Source of the DNA: Bradyrhizobium sp. WSM3983 | GTDB taxonomy: Bacteria; Pseudomonadota; Alphaproteobacteria; Rhizobiales; Xanthobacteraceae | DNA length: 64,000 bases | Direction: 5' to 3' | Assembly: GCF_000473045.1 (NCBI RefSeq) | Contig: NZ_AXAY01000001.1 | Coordinates: 392,931-456,930, forward strand | In this document: one piece after another, positions 18,970 to 31,608 of the stretch | Layout: each line of letters begins with the position of its first letter | Position numbering within the stretch: position 1 is the stretch's first letter | Program-made: the position numbers and the translations under genes | The notes under the pieces: model-generated | The model's input: only the letters and a program-made list of their open reading frames with translations | Told to the model about the DNA's origin: nothing | The model's database searches: none

Positions 18970-19848
18970 ATGATCATCCCGACCTCACTGCTCAATCCCG
19001 ACGCTTTCCTTTCTCCGCTGGCCATCGACGAGGCCGTGCATCGCGCCCTTGATGAGGATCTCGGCCGCGCCGGTGACATCACCTCGCTCGCGACGGTCCC
19101 GGAAGCGACGAAGGCGCAAGCGATCCTTGTGGCGCGCCAATCCGGCGTGATCGCCGGTCTACCGCTCGCACTTGCGACGCTGCAAAAACTATCGCCCGAT
19201 ATCGACGTGCGCGCGCATGTCTGCGATGCTGCGCAGGTCGCGCGCGGGCAGCAGGTGCTGACGATCTCGGGGCCGGCCCGCGCTATTCTTACCGCGGAGC
19301 GGACCGCGCTGAATTTCATCGGGCGGCTATCGGGCGTTGCCACGCTCACGGCCGACTATGTCGCGCGCACCGAGGGTACCAAAATGCGGATCTGCTGCAC
19401 GCGAAAGACCACGCCGGGATTGCGCGCGCTGGAGAAATACGCGGTGCGTTGCGGCGGCGGCTTCAACCACCGTTTCGGCCTCGACGATGCGATCCTGATC
19501 AAGGACAATCACATCGCGGTCGCCGGCGGCATCCGCCCGGTGCTGGAGCGCGCCCGCGCTCATGCCGGCCATCTCGTCAAGATCGAGATCGAGGTCGATA
19601 CACTCTCGCAGCTCCGCGAGGTGCTCGACACCGGACTTGCCGAGGCAGTGCTGCTCGACAACATGGACATCGCGGCGCTGCGCGAGGCGGTGCGGATGGC
19701 AGAAGGCCGCCTGAAGCTGGAAGCCTCCGGCGGCGTCACGCTGGACTCGATCGCGGCGATCGCGGCCACCGGCGTCGACTACGCCTCGTCCGGCGCGCTG
19801 ACGCATTCGGCGCCGAATTTTGACTGCGCGCTGGATATCGCGGCGTGA
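18970..19848 (+). CDS. nadC: Nicotinate-nucleotide pyrophosphorylase (carboxylating)
   Basis: A 292-aa type II phosphoribosyltransferase (QAPRTase) that joins quinolinate with PRPP to give nicotinate mononucleotide, releasing CO2. Conserved blocks: [20 protein letters not shown]-like [51 protein letters not shown], and [20 protein letters not shown] near the C-terminus. It is the last gene of the nad operon; the stop is 4 nt from the convergent SleB-type gene. Confidence 0.97.
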   Translation: MIIPTSLLNPDAFLSPLAIDEAVHRALDEDLGRAGDITSLATVPEATKAQAILVARQSGVIAGLPLALATLQKLSPDIDVRAHVCDAAQVARGQQVLTISGPARAILTAERTALNFIGRLSGVATLTADYVARTEGTKMRICCTRKTTPGLRALEKYAVRCGGGFNHRFGLDDAILIKDNHIAVAGGIRPVLERARAHAGHLVKIEIEVDTLSQLREVLDTGLAEAVLLDNMDIAALREAVRMAEGRLKLEASGGVTLDSIAAIAATGVDYASSGALTHSAPNFDCALDIAA

Positions 19849-19852
19849 GCGG

Positions 19853-21325
19853 CTACCGCCGCTCGGTCGCGCCCATCTCGGCTGAGCTCTTGGCCTCCTG
19901 GACCAGCTCGGCCGAGAGCGCGGCGGTCTGCGCCGGCGTGCCCCAGCTCGGCTCCTCGCTGCCGTCGCCCCAGTTGCGCGGGCGGTAGAAGGTGTGCACG
20001 CCGAATTTGTACATTTTCTTCATCTCGGCGACCCAGGACGGACGCACCCAATAGGCGTGGTAGTGCGTCGACTTGCCGACTTCGGGCAGCCAGATCTGGC
20101 CGTCGAGCATCGCCTTCGAGATCTTCCTGGCGCGGTCCCACATCTCGGGCTCGCGGATCACGTCGGGATTGTTATCGCAGGCGAAGGTGAACTGGCAGGC
20201 GAAATGACGGTACTTGTTCTGATAGACCACGCCGCACACGGTGTCCGGATATTTGCCGGAGAACACGCGGTTCATTACGACTTGCGCGACCGCGATCTGG
20301 CCGCGCACGGCCTCGCCGCGGGATTCGAAATAGACCGCCTCGGCGAGGCACTTTTCCGACTTCGCGCGAGACTTGTCGTCGAGCGCCAGCCGCTCCGCCG
20401 GCGATTTGGCGCGCTGGTTGTCTGCGTTGACCTCGCCCTTCGGCGCGACGCTCTCGCCGCTCTCGGTCGTGCTCGCGACATCCTCGTTCGGCGGCGACAG
20501 CGAGGCCAGCTTCATGTCGGGGTCGGGCATCACGATCAGCGGCTCTGCACCCGGCTGCCAGCTCTCGATGCTCTCGACAGTGCCGCCGATCGAGGAACTG
20601 CCGAAGAACAGGTTCGACGTCTTGACGCTGAAGGGATCGTGCGGCGGGGCGGCGAGCGTCGCCTGTTTCAGCGCGTTGAGCGGCTGGGCTGCGAACGACA
20701 GCGCATTGTCGGCGGCCTTCGGCGGATTGGCATATTGCGGCAGAGGCGGCGCGCGCATCGCCTCCTGGAGCTCGGGATCGAGCGCTGCCGCGGACTCCGG
20801 CGACATCGCTTGCGACTGCGCCACAGGCAGCTGACCCGGCAGTTGAACCGTCTTGGCGCCGAACACGGAGCTGTTGGAGGTCGCCGGATCTTGCTGAGCA
20901 GGAGCGGCGGACGGCGCGCCCGTTTCTGGAGTCGCCGCGGGCGTCACGGTGGCAAGGCGATCGCCCTTCAGCGCGCGATCGACCTTGGGGAAGTCGGAGG
21001 CCTGGTAACGCGTCGGCGCCTGGAGCGCCGGATTGCGCGAGATGGAACCGGTGACATCGCGGCCATCGAGGCTCGCGAGGCGAACCAGCGCACTCTGCGG
21101 CACTGACGTTCCGATCGGACGCGAAAAGCTGTAGGTGGCAAGCTGAATGGACGAAGCCGCAGAAAACACCTGCTTCTGCCAGCGCTCGGCAACGCCGGGC
21201 TGACGCGCCAGCAGCGAGCCTATGTCCTGATAGCCGGTCTCTCTCGGCATCAATGCGAAGATGCAGAGACCGATTCCGAAGGATGCGAACCGCGCACCCT
21301 TCGGATGGTTGCGCAACACTGACAT
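19853..21325 (-). CDS. SleB-family cell wall hydrolase
   Basis: A 490-aa envelope protein. An N-terminal hydrophobic stretch (FASFGIGLCIFALM) anchors or exports it. A long Ala/Pro/Ser-rich, apparently disordered middle (about 50-330) precedes the Hydrolase_2/SleB domain (about 335-450): CLAEAVYFESRGEAVRGQIAVAQ, VMNRVFSGKYPDTVCGVVYQ, CQFTFACDN. The Glu in FESRGE is the likely catalytic residue of this lysozyme-like amidase/transglycosylase group. It probably remodels peptidoglycan. The ATG at 21325 (MSVLRNHPKG) is preferred; the longer frame begins with a TTG at 21382. Confidence 0.86.
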   Translation of the reverse strand: MSVLRNHPKGARFASFGIGLCIFALMPRETGYQDIGSLLARQPGVAERWQKQVFSAASSIQLATYSFSRPIGTSVPQSALVRLASLDGRDVTGSISRNPALQAPTRYQASDFPKVDRALKGDRLATVTPAATPETGAPSAAPAQQDPATSNSSVFGAKTVQLPGQLPVAQSQAMSPESAAALDPELQEAMRAPPLPQYANPPKAADNALSFAAQPLNALKQATLAAPPHDPFSVKTSNLFFGSSSIGGTVESIESWQPGAEPLIVMPDPDMKLASLSPPNEDVASTTESGESVAPKGEVNADNQRAKSPAERLALDDKSRAKSEKCLAEAVYFESRGEAVRGQIAVAQVVMNRVFSGKYPDTVCGVVYQNKYRHFACQFTFACDNNPDVIREPEMWDRARKISKAMLDGQIWLPEVGKSTHYHAYWVRPSWVAEMKKMYKFGVHTFYRPRNWGDGSEEPSWGTPAQTAALSAELVQEAKSSAEMGATERR

Positions 21326-21620
21326 CGATACGCTCACGCTACGCTTACACCAGAAAAATCGAGCTGCAGTACATCCGTGCAATTCGATCTTTATCGTGAG
21401 TATCCAATTTAGGTTGCCGGGGCGTTAACCGGCGTTGCGCAGCCGACACACTCAAGCGATGTCAGGTGTTTTCACGGGGGCGTTTGCGTGCGTGGTAAAT
21501 GCGGGCTGATGTGAAGCGGTAAACGTCTGGTCAACGCGAATGGTGAAGGAACTCTTGCTGATCGTTCTTGCGCGCGCGTACCATTACGGGACGTGAGGTT
21601 CCGCTGTTGCGACAACCACT

Positions 21621-21728
21621 GCTGTCATGCCCCGGCTGTCCGGGGCATCCAGTACGCCGCGGCTTCTGCGCACAGTCACAAACGCCTCGGCGTACTGGAT
21701 CGCCCGGTCAAGCCGGCCGATGACAGCG
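21621..21728. repeat. Palindromic intergenic repeat, family E (copy 2)
   Basis: Outer arms CTGTCATGCCCCGGC and GCCGGCCGATGACAG are imperfectly inverted, and inner CCAGTACGCCG pairs with CGGCGTACTGG. It is related to the element at 136-239. Confidence 0.75.
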
Positions 21729-21756
21729 AGTATGTGGCCAGAGCATCGCTTCAAAT

Positions 21757-21785
21757 CAAAAGAGGCGGGGTTTGGCCCCGCCTCT
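21757..21785 (-). terminator. Rho-independent terminator of ppdK
   Basis: On the minus strand a perfect 10-bp stem (AGAGGCGGGG / CCCCGCCTCT, loop of 5) is followed by TTTTGATTT. It begins 25 nt after the ppdK stop codon. Confidence 0.88.
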
Positions 21786-21809
21786 CGCAACTCGATCCTG
21801 CGCTTCGAC

Positions 21810-24731
<2,922 letters not shown>

Positions 24732-24827
24732 AGCTTGCACACAACCTGCGAGAGGAATGGGAAATCGCGCGCCTTACACCACTTTGGGCAGGCCCGCGCA
24801 AGTCGAAGAGTTCCGGAAAATGAAGGC

Positions 24828-24983
24828 CTAGAGATGGAGCCACTTCAATAAACCGAGCCCGATCGCACCATTGATGATGAGAAAGATCGCAACGATCAGG
24901 TTGAGAAGGCGCGGCATGATCAAAATGAGCACACCCGCGATCAGCGACAGGATCGGCGAGATGTGGGCGATGGTGAGATGCAT
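24828..24983 (-). CDS. DUF3096-family small membrane protein
   Basis: A 51-aa protein, MHLTIAHISPILSLIAGVLI continuing to LLKWLHL, with two closely spaced hydrophobic helices (ISPILSLIAGVLILIM and LLNLIVAIFLIINGAIGLGLL) around PRLLN. This matches DUF3096, a family of very small inner-membrane proteins of unknown function. It lies upstream of ppdK on the same strand (96-nt gap) and is divergent from the DUF1236 gene. No cysteine or charged motif gives a hint of a partner. Confidence 0.8.
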   Translation of the reverse strand: MHLTIAHISPILSLIAGVLILIMPRLLNLIVAIFLIINGAIGLGLLKWLHL

Positions 24984-25207
24984 GAAAAGTCTTCCTGTGG
25001 CGTGAGGCGAATCGCGGGCGGATCATAGCGGACTGGGTTCCGCGGGTAGAGACGCGCCAGGGGCCTCGCGAGTTCCCGGCTTCGCAAAAACTGCCCGAAA
25101 TTGCCGCGTATGCGGCAGCTCTTTTCCGGAACATCGCGCGCGGGGCAGCATTGGCAACCGGTCGCGCCAGTGGCGCTTCCCGAAAAAACTTGTCGAAGGA
25201 GTTTTCC

Positions 25208-25561
25208 ATGCGGAACAGGATTCTTGCCCTTGCAGCGCTCGCGGCCGCGATCGGCTCGCCCGTCGCAGCGCAGGCGCAAACCGGGATCACGGTGGGACGC
25301 GCGCCAGCCGTGGTCGATAGCGGGCCGACGATCGCGGTCGAACAACGGCCGGCTTTCCGCGACTATGTCGTCGAGCAACGTGTCCCGGCCTTCAGCATTC
25401 CAGATCGTGTGACCGTTGGCGCCATCTTACCCGAAACCGGCATCACCTATTATGACGTGCCGCAACGTTTCGGCGCGACGACCTATCGCTACACCGTCGT
25501 GAACGGCGAGACCGTGCTGGTCGAGCCGCGCTCGCGGCGCATCGTCGAGGTGATGAACTAG
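25208..25561 (+). CDS. DUF1236-family secreted protein
   Basis: A 117-aa periplasmic protein with a signal peptide MRNRILALAALAAAIGSPVAAQAQ. The mature part repeats the pattern FRDYVVEQRVPAFSIPD, VGAILPETGITYYDVPQRFG and YRYTVVNGETVLVEPRSRRI, typical of DUF1236 in rhizobia. Function is unknown; members have been linked loosely to envelope or stress roles. GGAG at 25199-25202 sets the start. A strong terminator follows at 25638-25678. Confidence 0.86.
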   Translation: MRNRILALAALAAAIGSPVAAQAQTGITVGRAPAVVDSGPTIAVEQRPAFRDYVVEQRVPAFSIPDRVTVGAILPETGITYYDVPQRFGATTYRYTVVNGETVLVEPRSRRIVEVMN

Positions 25562-25637
25562 CGCATTTTAGGGACCAACTAGATGTCCGGCGCGTCACAT
25601 CAATCAGGCTGACGCGCATCGCGTAGTCGGACATCAG

Positions 25638-25678
25638 GCCCCGCCCGATCTTCCCCCCGCCGGGCGGGGCTTATTTTA
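25638..25678 (+). terminator. Rho-independent terminator after the DUF1236 gene
   Basis: GCCCCGCCC and GGGCGGGGC form a perfect 9-bp stem around a 15-nt loop, followed by TTATTTTAT. Confidence 0.88.
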
Positions 25679-25685
25679 TCTGCCT

Positions 25686-25823
25686 GTGTCCCGGCCGCGG
25701 CGCAGCGCGTAGCGGTGCGACGCAGAGCCGGGACCCAGAATCTTTCTATCTTTCTGCGGCGAGCATGGGCCCCGGCTCTGCAGCGCACCGCCAAGTGGCG
25801 CTGCGCTGCGTCCGGGGCGCGAG
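25686..25823. repeat. Palindromic intergenic repeat, family B (copy 1)
   Basis: Contains GTCCCGG...GCGCAGCGCG, GCCGGGACCCA, then GGGCCCCGGCTC, GCAGCGCACC, GCTGCGCTGCGTCCGGGG: nested inverted arms. It lies at the 3' side of glyS. Other copies: 42051-42178 and 57271-57407. Confidence 0.85.
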
Positions 25824-25827
25824 AGCC

Positions 25828-27927
25828 TCAATCCTGGATCTTCGAGAAGTCCGCCACCGCACGCGTGGCGCTGCGGATTTCGTTGAGCAGCTTCAGCCGG
25901 TTCTCGCGCACCTTCGCATCGTCGTCGTTGACGCGCACCTTCTCGAAGAACGCATCGACCGGCGGACGCAGCTTGGCCATCGCACTCATCGCGGCGGCAA
26001 AGTCTTCCCTCGCGACGGCAGCGCTGGCTTCCGCCTTCACCTCGCCGATCGCCTTCGCCAGCGCCTTCTCCTCGTCGAGACTGTAGAGCGCAGCATCCGG
26101 CGCACCGTCGAAGCTGCGCTTGTCTTTCTTCTCCTCGATGCCAAGGATGTTGCTGGCGCGCTTGATACCGGCGAGCAGGTTCTTGCCGTCGTCGGACTCG
26201 AGGAATTTGCCGAGCGCCTCGACGCGGCGGACGATCATCAGCAGATCGTCCTGGCCGCCGAGCGCGAACACGGCGTCAACGAGATCGTGGCGCGCGCCCT
26301 GCTCGCGGAGCTGAACCTTGAGGCGGTCCGCGAAGAAGGCGAGGAGATCGCTCGGGAGCTTCTGTGCCTCCGCAGCCCTCACCGACAGGCCGACGAGCGC
26401 GGACGCGGCTACCTTCGTCAGAGACAGACGTAGCGCGTTCTCGGCGATCAAGCGAATGACACCCAGCGCCGCGCGACGCAGCGCATACGGATCCTTGCTG
26501 CCCGTCGGCTTCTCATCGATAGCCCAGAAGCCAGCGAGCGTGTCGATCTTGTCCGCGAGCGCCACCGCGACGCTGACCGGATCGGTCGGTACACGATCGG
26601 CAGGCCCTTGCGGCTTGTAATGCTCTTCGCAGGCGGCCGCGACGGAGGCATCCTCGCCCTGCGCCAGCGCGTAGTACTTGCCCATCAGGCCCTGCACTTC
26701 CGGGAATTCGCCGACGACCTCGGTCAGCAAATCCGCTTTCGCCAGATGCGCGGCCCGCGTCGCCTTGGCGACATCGGCACCGACCAGCGGCGCGATCTCG
26801 GCGGCGAGCCGCTCGATGCGCTTGATGCGCGCGGCCTGCGTCCCAAGCTTCTCGTGGAACACGATCTGCTCGAACTTCGGCAGCCGGTCCTCGAGCTTGG
26901 TCTTCAGATCGGTTTCGTAGAAGAACTTCGCATCCGACAAACGCGGGCGGATCACGCGCTCGTTGCCGGCGACGATGACCTTGCCGCCGTCGGCCGCCTC
27001 GATATTGGCGGTGAGGACGAACTTGTTGGTCAGCTTCCCGGTCTTGGGATCCCTGACCACAAAGCACTTCTGGTTGTTGCGGATGGTGGCGCGGATCACC
27101 TCGTCCGGGATCGCGAGATATTCCGGCTCGAACGATCCCATCATGACGACAGGCCATTCGACGAGGCCCGAAACCTCGTCGAGCAACGCCTGATCCTCGA
27201 CCAGCTCGAACCCTTGCGCGAAGGTCAGCTCCTTGGCATCGGCAAAGATGATGTCCTTGCGCGCCTGCGGATCGAGGATGACTTTTGCAGCCTTCAGCTT
27301 CGCCTCGTAGTCCTCGAAGCGACGCACGGAGATCGCGGCCGGCGCAATGAAGCGATGGCCGTAGGTGGTCTGGCCCGTCTCGATGCCGTCGACCGAGAAT
27401 TTCACGACATCAGGCTCTTCGGTCTCGAGACCGAACGTCGCGGTGATCGCATGCAGCGGACGCACCCAGCTCAGCGAGCCGGGCTTGCCCGAGCGCGCGC
27501 CCCAGCGCATCGATTTCGGCCAGGGGAAGGTGCGGATGATGACGGGCAGGATTTCCGCGAGCACGTCGATCGCGTCGCGGCCGGCCTTCTCGATCAGCGC
27601 GATGTAGAAGTCGCCCTTGGGGTCGCGCTGGATCTTGGCCTCATCGAGCGACTTCAAGCCTGTCGCCTTCAGAAAACCCTGCACGGCCGCATCGGGCCCG
27701 CCGACTTTCGGTCCACGCCGTTCGGTCTTCAGATCGGGCTGGCGCGCAGGGATGCCGTGCACGGTGAGCGCAAGACGGCGCGGCGTCGCAAACGCCTTGG
27801 CGCCCTCGTAGACGAGGCCTTCGGCGACGAGCTTGTCGGTGACCAGGCGCCGCAGGTCGTCGGCCGCCTTGGCCTGCATGCGCGCAGGGATTTCTTCCGA
27901 AAACAGTTCAAGCAAAAGATCGGGCAT
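25828..27927 (-). CDS. glyS: Glycine-tRNA ligase subunit beta
   Basis: A 699-aa beta subunit of the heterotetrameric bacterial GlyRS, needed for tRNA recognition. It begins [18 protein letters not shown], the classic start, and contains [49 protein letters not shown] and a C-terminal anticodon-binding region. Length is normal. Its ATG shares one base with the glyQ stop (TGATG), so translation is coupled. A family B repeat lies just beyond its stop. Confidence 0.96.
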   Translation of the reverse strand: MPDLLLELFSEEIPARMQAKAADDLRRLVTDKLVAEGLVYEGAKAFATPRRLALTVHGIPARQPDLKTERRGPKVGGPDAAVQGFLKATGLKSLDEAKIQRDPKGDFYIALIEKAGRDAIDVLAEILPVIIRTFPWPKSMRWGARSGKPGSLSWVRPLHAITATFGLETEEPDVVKFSVDGIETGQTTYGHRFIAPAAISVRRFEDYEAKLKAAKVILDPQARKDIIFADAKELTFAQGFELVEDQALLDEVSGLVEWPVVMMGSFEPEYLAIPDEVIRATIRNNQKCFVVRDPKTGKLTNKFVLTANIEAADGGKVIVAGNERVIRPRLSDAKFFYETDLKTKLEDRLPKFEQIVFHEKLGTQAARIKRIERLAAEIAPLVGADVAKATRAAHLAKADLLTEVVGEFPEVQGLMGKYYALAQGEDASVAAACEEHYKPQGPADRVPTDPVSVAVALADKIDTLAGFWAIDEKPTGSKDPYALRRAALGVIRLIAENALRLSLTKVAASALVGLSVRAAEAQKLPSDLLAFFADRLKVQLREQGARHDLVDAVFALGGQDDLLMIVRRVEALGKFLESDDGKNLLAGIKRASNILGIEEKKDKRSFDGAPDAALYSLDEEKALAKAIGEVKAEASAAVAREDFAAAMSAMAKLRPPVDAFFEKVRVNDDDAKVRENRLKLLNEIRSATRAVADFSKIQD

Positions 27928-28862
27928 CAGGCCGCTCCGCCCGCTTCAGTATGGATCCAGGCCTCGCCGCAGGCCTTGGCCAGCTCGCGCACCCGGAAGA
28001 TGTAGCTCTGACGCTCGGTCACGGAGATCACGCCGCGCGCGTCGAGCAGGTTGAAGACATGGCTCGCCTTGATGCACTGGTCATAGGCGGGCAGTGCCAT
28101 CAGGTGCTCTTTGCGATTGCCTTCGCGCCAGCCCGCGTCGAGATATTTCCGGCAGGCCGCTTCCGCCATCTTGAACTGCTCGAACAGCATCGCGGTGTCG
28201 GCGACTTCGAAATTGTGCTTCGAATATTCCCGCTCGGCCTGCAGGAAGACGTCGCCATAGGTGACCTTGGCATCGCCTTCGCGGCCGTTGAAGTTGAGAT
28301 CGTAGACGCGGTCGACGCCCTGCACATACATCGCAAGCCGCTCGAGCCCGTAGGTGAGTTCACCCGCGACCGGCGCGCATTCGACGCCCGCGACCTGCTG
28401 GAAATAGGTGAATTGGCTGACTTCCATGCCGTCGCACCAGCACTCCCACCCCAGGCCCCAGGCGCCCAGCGTCGGGCTCTCCCAATCGTCCTCGACGAAG
28501 CGGATGTCGTGCACAGCGGAATCGATGCCGATCGCGGCGAGCGACCTCAGGTACAGCTCCTGAAGGTTCGGCGGCGACGGCTTCATGATCACCTGGAACT
28601 GGTAGTAGTGCTGCATCCGGTTCGGATTCTCGCCGTAGCGGCCGTCCTTGGGCCGGCGCGAGGGCTGCACATAGGCCGCGTTCCAGGGCTTTGGCCCGAG
28701 CGCGCGCAAAGTGGTGGCCGGATGGAAGGTACCCGCGCCCATCTCCATGTCGTAAGGCTGCAAAATCACGCAGCCCTGCTCGGCCCAGAACCGCTGGAGC
28801 GCGAGGATAAAACCCTGGAACGAGCGCTCCGGGCGCATATGGGCGGGCAATGAGGCGTCCAT
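27927..28862 (-). CDS. glyQ: Glycine-tRNA ligase subunit alpha
   Basis: A 311-aa catalytic subunit of class II GlyRS, forming glycyl-adenylate and charging tRNA-Gly. Blocks: [60 protein letters not shown] and [20 protein letters not shown] chose ATG 28862 ([17 protein letters not shown]); ATG 28838 (MRPERS) would also work, and the longer frame starts with a TTG at 28931. It is followed directly by glyS with a one-base overlap. Confidence 0.96.
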   Translation of the reverse strand: MDASLPAHMRPERSFQGFILALQRFWAEQGCVILQPYDMEMGAGTFHPATTLRALGPKPWNAAYVQPSRRPKDGRYGENPNRMQHYYQFQVIMKPSPPNLQELYLRSLAAIGIDSAVHDIRFVEDDWESPTLGAWGLGWECWCDGMEVSQFTYFQQVAGVECAPVAGELTYGLERLAMYVQGVDRVYDLNFNGREGDAKVTYGDVFLQAEREYSKHNFEVADTAMLFEQFKMAEAACRKYLDAGWREGNRKEHLMALPAYDQCIKASHVFNLLDARGVISVTERQSYIFRVRELAKACGEAWIHTEAGGAA

Positions 28863-28963
28863 CGTCAGATCAGGCTCTCGCGGGGGTTTTGAATCGCGCG
28901 GGACCGTATCGACGGCGGGGGTGGGAATCAAGGCAAAGGGGCGGATTCGGGCTTAACGACTGC

Positions 28964-29058
28964 CGTAGGGTGGGCAAAGCGAAGCGTGCCCACCATCGTC
29001 ACCACCAATGCCGAGAGGATGGTGGGCACGGCGCAAGAGCGCCTTTGCCCACCCTACG
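28964..29058. repeat. Palindromic intergenic repeat, family A (copy 2)
   Basis: CGTAGGGTGGGCAAAGCGAA...GGTGGGCACGGCGC...GCCTTTGCCCACCCTACG; flanks TGC/GCA extend the pairing. It sits between the glyQ start and the stop of the 63-aa gene. Confidence 0.9.
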
Positions 29059-29068
29059 GCAGCGTTTC

Positions 29069-29260
29069 CTAGCCCGGCCGATAGGCCCCGGTCACGGGGT
29101 CACGCTTCAGCGTCTGGATATTCCCCACATGGGCGGCCTCGGCCACGCGCGACAGGCGCATCTCCTCGAGCTCTTGGTTGACCCTGAGTGCGGTCTTGTA
29201 GGCCCAGCGGACCACGGCAAGCCCGCCCAGGACGCCCGCGAAAGCGACGAACGGCGGCAT
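29069..29260 (-). CDS. Small membrane-anchored protein of unknown function
   Basis: A 63-aa protein starting MPPFVAFAGVLGGLAVVRW, a single N-terminal membrane helix, followed by a charged helical tail (QELEEMRLSRVAEAAHVGN) and DPVTGAYRPG. AAGGA lies about 10 nt before the ATG at 29260. I do not recognise a named family, though I think similar short proteins occur near sppA-like genes in related bacteria. It is 106 nt downstream of the S49 peptidase gene on the same strand and may be co-transcribed with it. Confidence 0.65.
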   Translation of the reverse strand: MPPFVAFAGVLGGLAVVRWAYKTALRVNQELEEMRLSRVAEAAHVGNIQTLKRDPVTGAYRPG

Positions 29261-29366
29261 CTGACGATCCTTGTCTAGTTGCTCAGCCCCCAAGCGCATT
29301 CTTGCGCAGACCGGGCCGCGCCGCAATTGGCTCGGCCCGGACCAAATGGCGCGGGAGCGGCTCCGG

Positions 29367-30275
29367 CTAGAACCCGAATTTCGCCCAAATCGCCCGTGTT
29401 TCGATCGCCGAGATCAGCTCGTCCGGCAGGCCGGCCATTGATTCCATGGCCGAAAGCTGGCCGGCACCGGGCGATTTCCGCCCTAACAGGCCGGACAGCA
29501 GACCGGACGGCTGCGCAATCACAGGGGTGAGAACCTTCTCGCCGTAGCGGGCACGAAGAGTTGAGCGGATATCGCCGATGCCGTCGGCGAGCCCCAGCGC
29601 GATCGAACTCTCGCCGGCCCAGTACTCTCCGGTGAACAGGGTGTCGTCCGCGCCCTTCAACCGCGCACCGCGGCTTTCCTTCACCAGCGTGATGAAGATC
29701 TGGTGGATCTCGCGCTGAAGCGCCTTCAGCTTGGCGACGTCGTCGGGGTTTTCCGGGAGGAACGGATCGAGCATCGCCTTGTGGGCGCCGGCCGTGTAGA
29801 GCCGCCGCTCGATGCCGAGCCGCTTGATCGCCTCCTGGAAACCAAAAGTGCCGCCGACCACGCCGATCGAGCCGAGGATCGAGGACGGATCGCAAAAAAT
29901 CTCGTCGCCGGCGCAGGCGATCATGTAGCCGCCGGAGGCTGCGACGTCCTCGACGAACACCAGCACTGGCAGCTTCTTCTCCGCCGCAAGCTGCTTGATG
30001 CGCAGATAGATCTGGCGCGACTGCACCGGCGAGCCGCCCGGCGAATTGATCACCAGCGCCACCGCCTTGGCATTGCGGACCGAAAATGCCCGCTCCAGCA
30101 CGCGGGCGACGCCCGCAAGCGTCATGCCCGGGCGCAGCGGTGTCACCGCGCCGATGACGCCCGCAAGCCGCACTACCGGCACCACCGCCGTGCCCGGGCG
30201 GAAGCGCGCCGGCAGATATTGCAGCAGCTTGTCGGCCAGGCCGGAATTTTCGCGATCGTTCAATTGTTCGGCCAT
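29367..30275 (-). CDS. S49-family signal peptide peptidase-like protein
   Basis: A 302-aa serine protease of the SppA/SohB family. VINSPGGSPVQS (about residues 82-93) forms the oxyanion region, the nucleophile Ser is in VAASGGYMIACAGDEI, and PSSILGSIGVVGG follows. The Lys of the Ser/Lys dyad is likely in GAHKAMLDPF. There is no strong N-terminal transmembrane helix, so it could be a peripheral or periplasmic form. It would degrade cleaved signal peptides or membrane-protein fragments. ATG at 30275. Confidence 0.88.
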   Translation of the reverse strand: MAEQLNDRENSGLADKLLQYLPARFRPGTAVVPVVRLAGVIGAVTPLRPGMTLAGVARVLERAFSVRNAKAVALVINSPGGSPVQSRQIYLRIKQLAAEKKLPVLVFVEDVAASGGYMIACAGDEIFCDPSSILGSIGVVGGTFGFQEAIKRLGIERRLYTAGAHKAMLDPFLPENPDDVAKLKALQREIHQIFITLVKESRGARLKGADDTLFTGEYWAGESSIALGLADGIGDIRSTLRARYGEKVLTPVIAQPSGLLSGLLGRKSPGAGQLSAMESMAGLPDELISAIETRAIWAKFGF

Positions 30276-30388
30276 GCCGTTACCTCTGATTAACCATTTC
30301 TTATCACGCGACTGTCATTGGAAGTGCCTGGAACGTGTTTTGCAGATTCCTTGTTGGGAAGCTGCAATGAAGCAGCGGAGGAAATGCC

Positions 30389-30487
30389 ATGAAGATCTAT
30401 CTGCTGTTGATGCTGATCGGCGCGCTTTTCACGGCTATCCGCTTTACGTCCCCGCAGGAACAGCAGTCGGAATCGCTTCCGCAGTAA
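30389..30487 (+). CDS. Putative 32-aa membrane microprotein
   Basis: The frame MKIYLLLMLIGALFTAIRFT ending in SESLPQ encodes one hydrophobic helix and a short polar tail. GGAGG at 30377-30381 is an ideal Shine-Dalgarno sequence at 7 nt from the ATG. The frame is flanked by divergent S49 and convergent methyltransferase genes and has no other explanation for the strong ribosome site. No family is recognised. Confidence 0.5.
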   Translation: MKIYLLLMLIGALFTAIRFTSPQEQQSESLPQ

Positions 30488-30491
30488 GTCG

Positions 30492-31259
30492 TCACGACTC
30501 CGCCAGCGGCAAGACCGCCCTCCCCTCCAGAATATTCCTCACCTCTTTTTTGGGCACGCGTGACTCATCATTGAGCATGAGGCCCGGCAGTAATCGCAGC
30601 GGTGCCCGGCCGCCCTTGACGGCGCGCACCAGCACGCGGATCGCAGGCCTTCCCGCTTCGCCATGAACCGGCAGGATCGACACGCTGCCGAAGCCGCGCG
30701 ACAACGCTGCCAGAACCTCCGCGATGCCATCCGCGCGCCAGATCAGGGTCAGCACACCGTTCGATCGGAGGATGCGCCGTGCTGCATGCACCCAAGCATG
30801 CAGCGTCGCCTCGGTCGCAACATGCGCGGTGTGACGCGCCTGGTCCGGCGAGCCGCGGTGCCGCGTGGAATCATTGAAGGGCGGGTTCATCAAAACGCAG
30901 TCCGCACTGTCGGGCATGAGCCCATGTGCCGCAAAAGCCTGCGCATCCGCCGTCACGTCGAGCACAATCACCTCCGTGGTGATCGCATTCGCGGCCGCAT
31001 TGGTGCGCGCGAGCCCGGCCAGCTCCGGATCGATCTCGACGAGGCAAAGATCGACCCCGGCCACGCGCCGGGCCAGCGCCAGCCCGGCCGCGCCGATTCC
31101 GGCGCCGAGATCGACCACACGATCGCCAGCGCGGGCCTCGGTCGCCGCCGCAAGCAGGATCGCATCGTGTCCGGCGCGGTGGCCGGAGCGCTTCTGCTTG
31201 AGCAGCAGCTGCCCGCCGAGAAAGGCGTCCTCGGTGAGATCTGTGACGACGTCAATCAT
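30492..31259 (-). CDS. TrmN6-like (YfiC-type) N6-adenine methyltransferase
   Basis: A 255-aa SAM-dependent methyltransferase. The SAM motif VVDLGAGIGAAGLALARRV lies near residues 48-66, an acidic residue in LCLVEIDPEL binds the ribose, and the catalytic NPPF tetrad is in DCVLMNPPFNDS, typical of N6-adenine methylation. The overall match is to COG4123 (tRNA1(Val) A37 methyltransferase, YfiC/TrmN6). It overlaps the DUF2007 gene by 8 nt, so the two are translationally coupled. The exact RNA target in this organism is unknown. Confidence 0.84.
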   Translation of the reverse strand: MIDVVTDLTEDAFLGGQLLLKQKRSGHRAGHDAILLAAATEARAGDRVVDLGAGIGAAGLALARRVAGVDLCLVEIDPELAGLARTNAAANAITTEVIVLDVTADAQAFAAHGLMPDSADCVLMNPPFNDSTRHRGSPDQARHTAHVATEATLHAWVHAARRILRSNGVLTLIWRADGIAEVLAALSRGFGSVSILPVHGEAGRPAIRVLVRAVKGGRAPLRLLPGLMLNDESRVPKKEVRNILEGRAVLPLAES

Positions 31260-31479
31260 CGCCGCGCAGTTCGTGGCTGAGCCCGGCCTCGGTCAGGAGT
31301 TGCCGGGCCTCGATGGCGTCGTCCTCATGGACCAGGATCCGCCGCGGCAGGACGCCGAGCGAGCCCTCGATGATGCTCATGTTCTGGTCCAGCACCAGAT
31401 GATGGATGTTGGCGCCGTCGAGCAGCGCGCCGATCGCCGACACCAGCACGATATCGTTGGTCCGAACCAGTTCACGCAA
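31252..31479 (-). CDS. DUF2007-family small protein (TTG start)
   Basis: A 75-aa protein MRELVRTND-like at its N-terminus, with GANIHHLVLDQNMSIIEGSL and GVLPRRILVHEDDAIEAR. This matches DUF2007, described as putative signal-transducing proteins resembling PII-type folds. The start is a TTG at 31479: AGGAGG lies 5 nt upstream and homology begins exactly there, while no in-frame ATG fits. The open frame that extends upstream of it is antisense to the polyprenyl synthase gene and is not real. Its stop overlaps the start of the methyltransferase by 8 nt. Confidence 0.8.
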   Translation of the reverse strand: MRELVRTNDIVLVSAIGALLDGANIHHLVLDQNMSIIEGSLGVLPRRILVHEDDAIEARQLLTEAGLSHELRGDD

Positions 31480-31608
31480 ACGAGCCTCCTGCCTGACGGG
31501 GGTTGAGCGGCAAATGTCAATGGTTCCACAGGCCTTGCCGCATCCCTGTCCAGTTTCTATTGTCTTTCCATCAGAATAGCCCTTCCGGGGCAAATATTGG
31601 AGACCGGC

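Larger units (their letters stand above)
21326..21809. other. Intergenic region between the SleB-type gene and ppdK
   Basis: No convincing gene in this stretch of about 480 nt. It holds the SleB-gene promoter region, a family E repeat (21621-21728) and the ppdK terminator (21761-21785). Confidence 0.6.
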
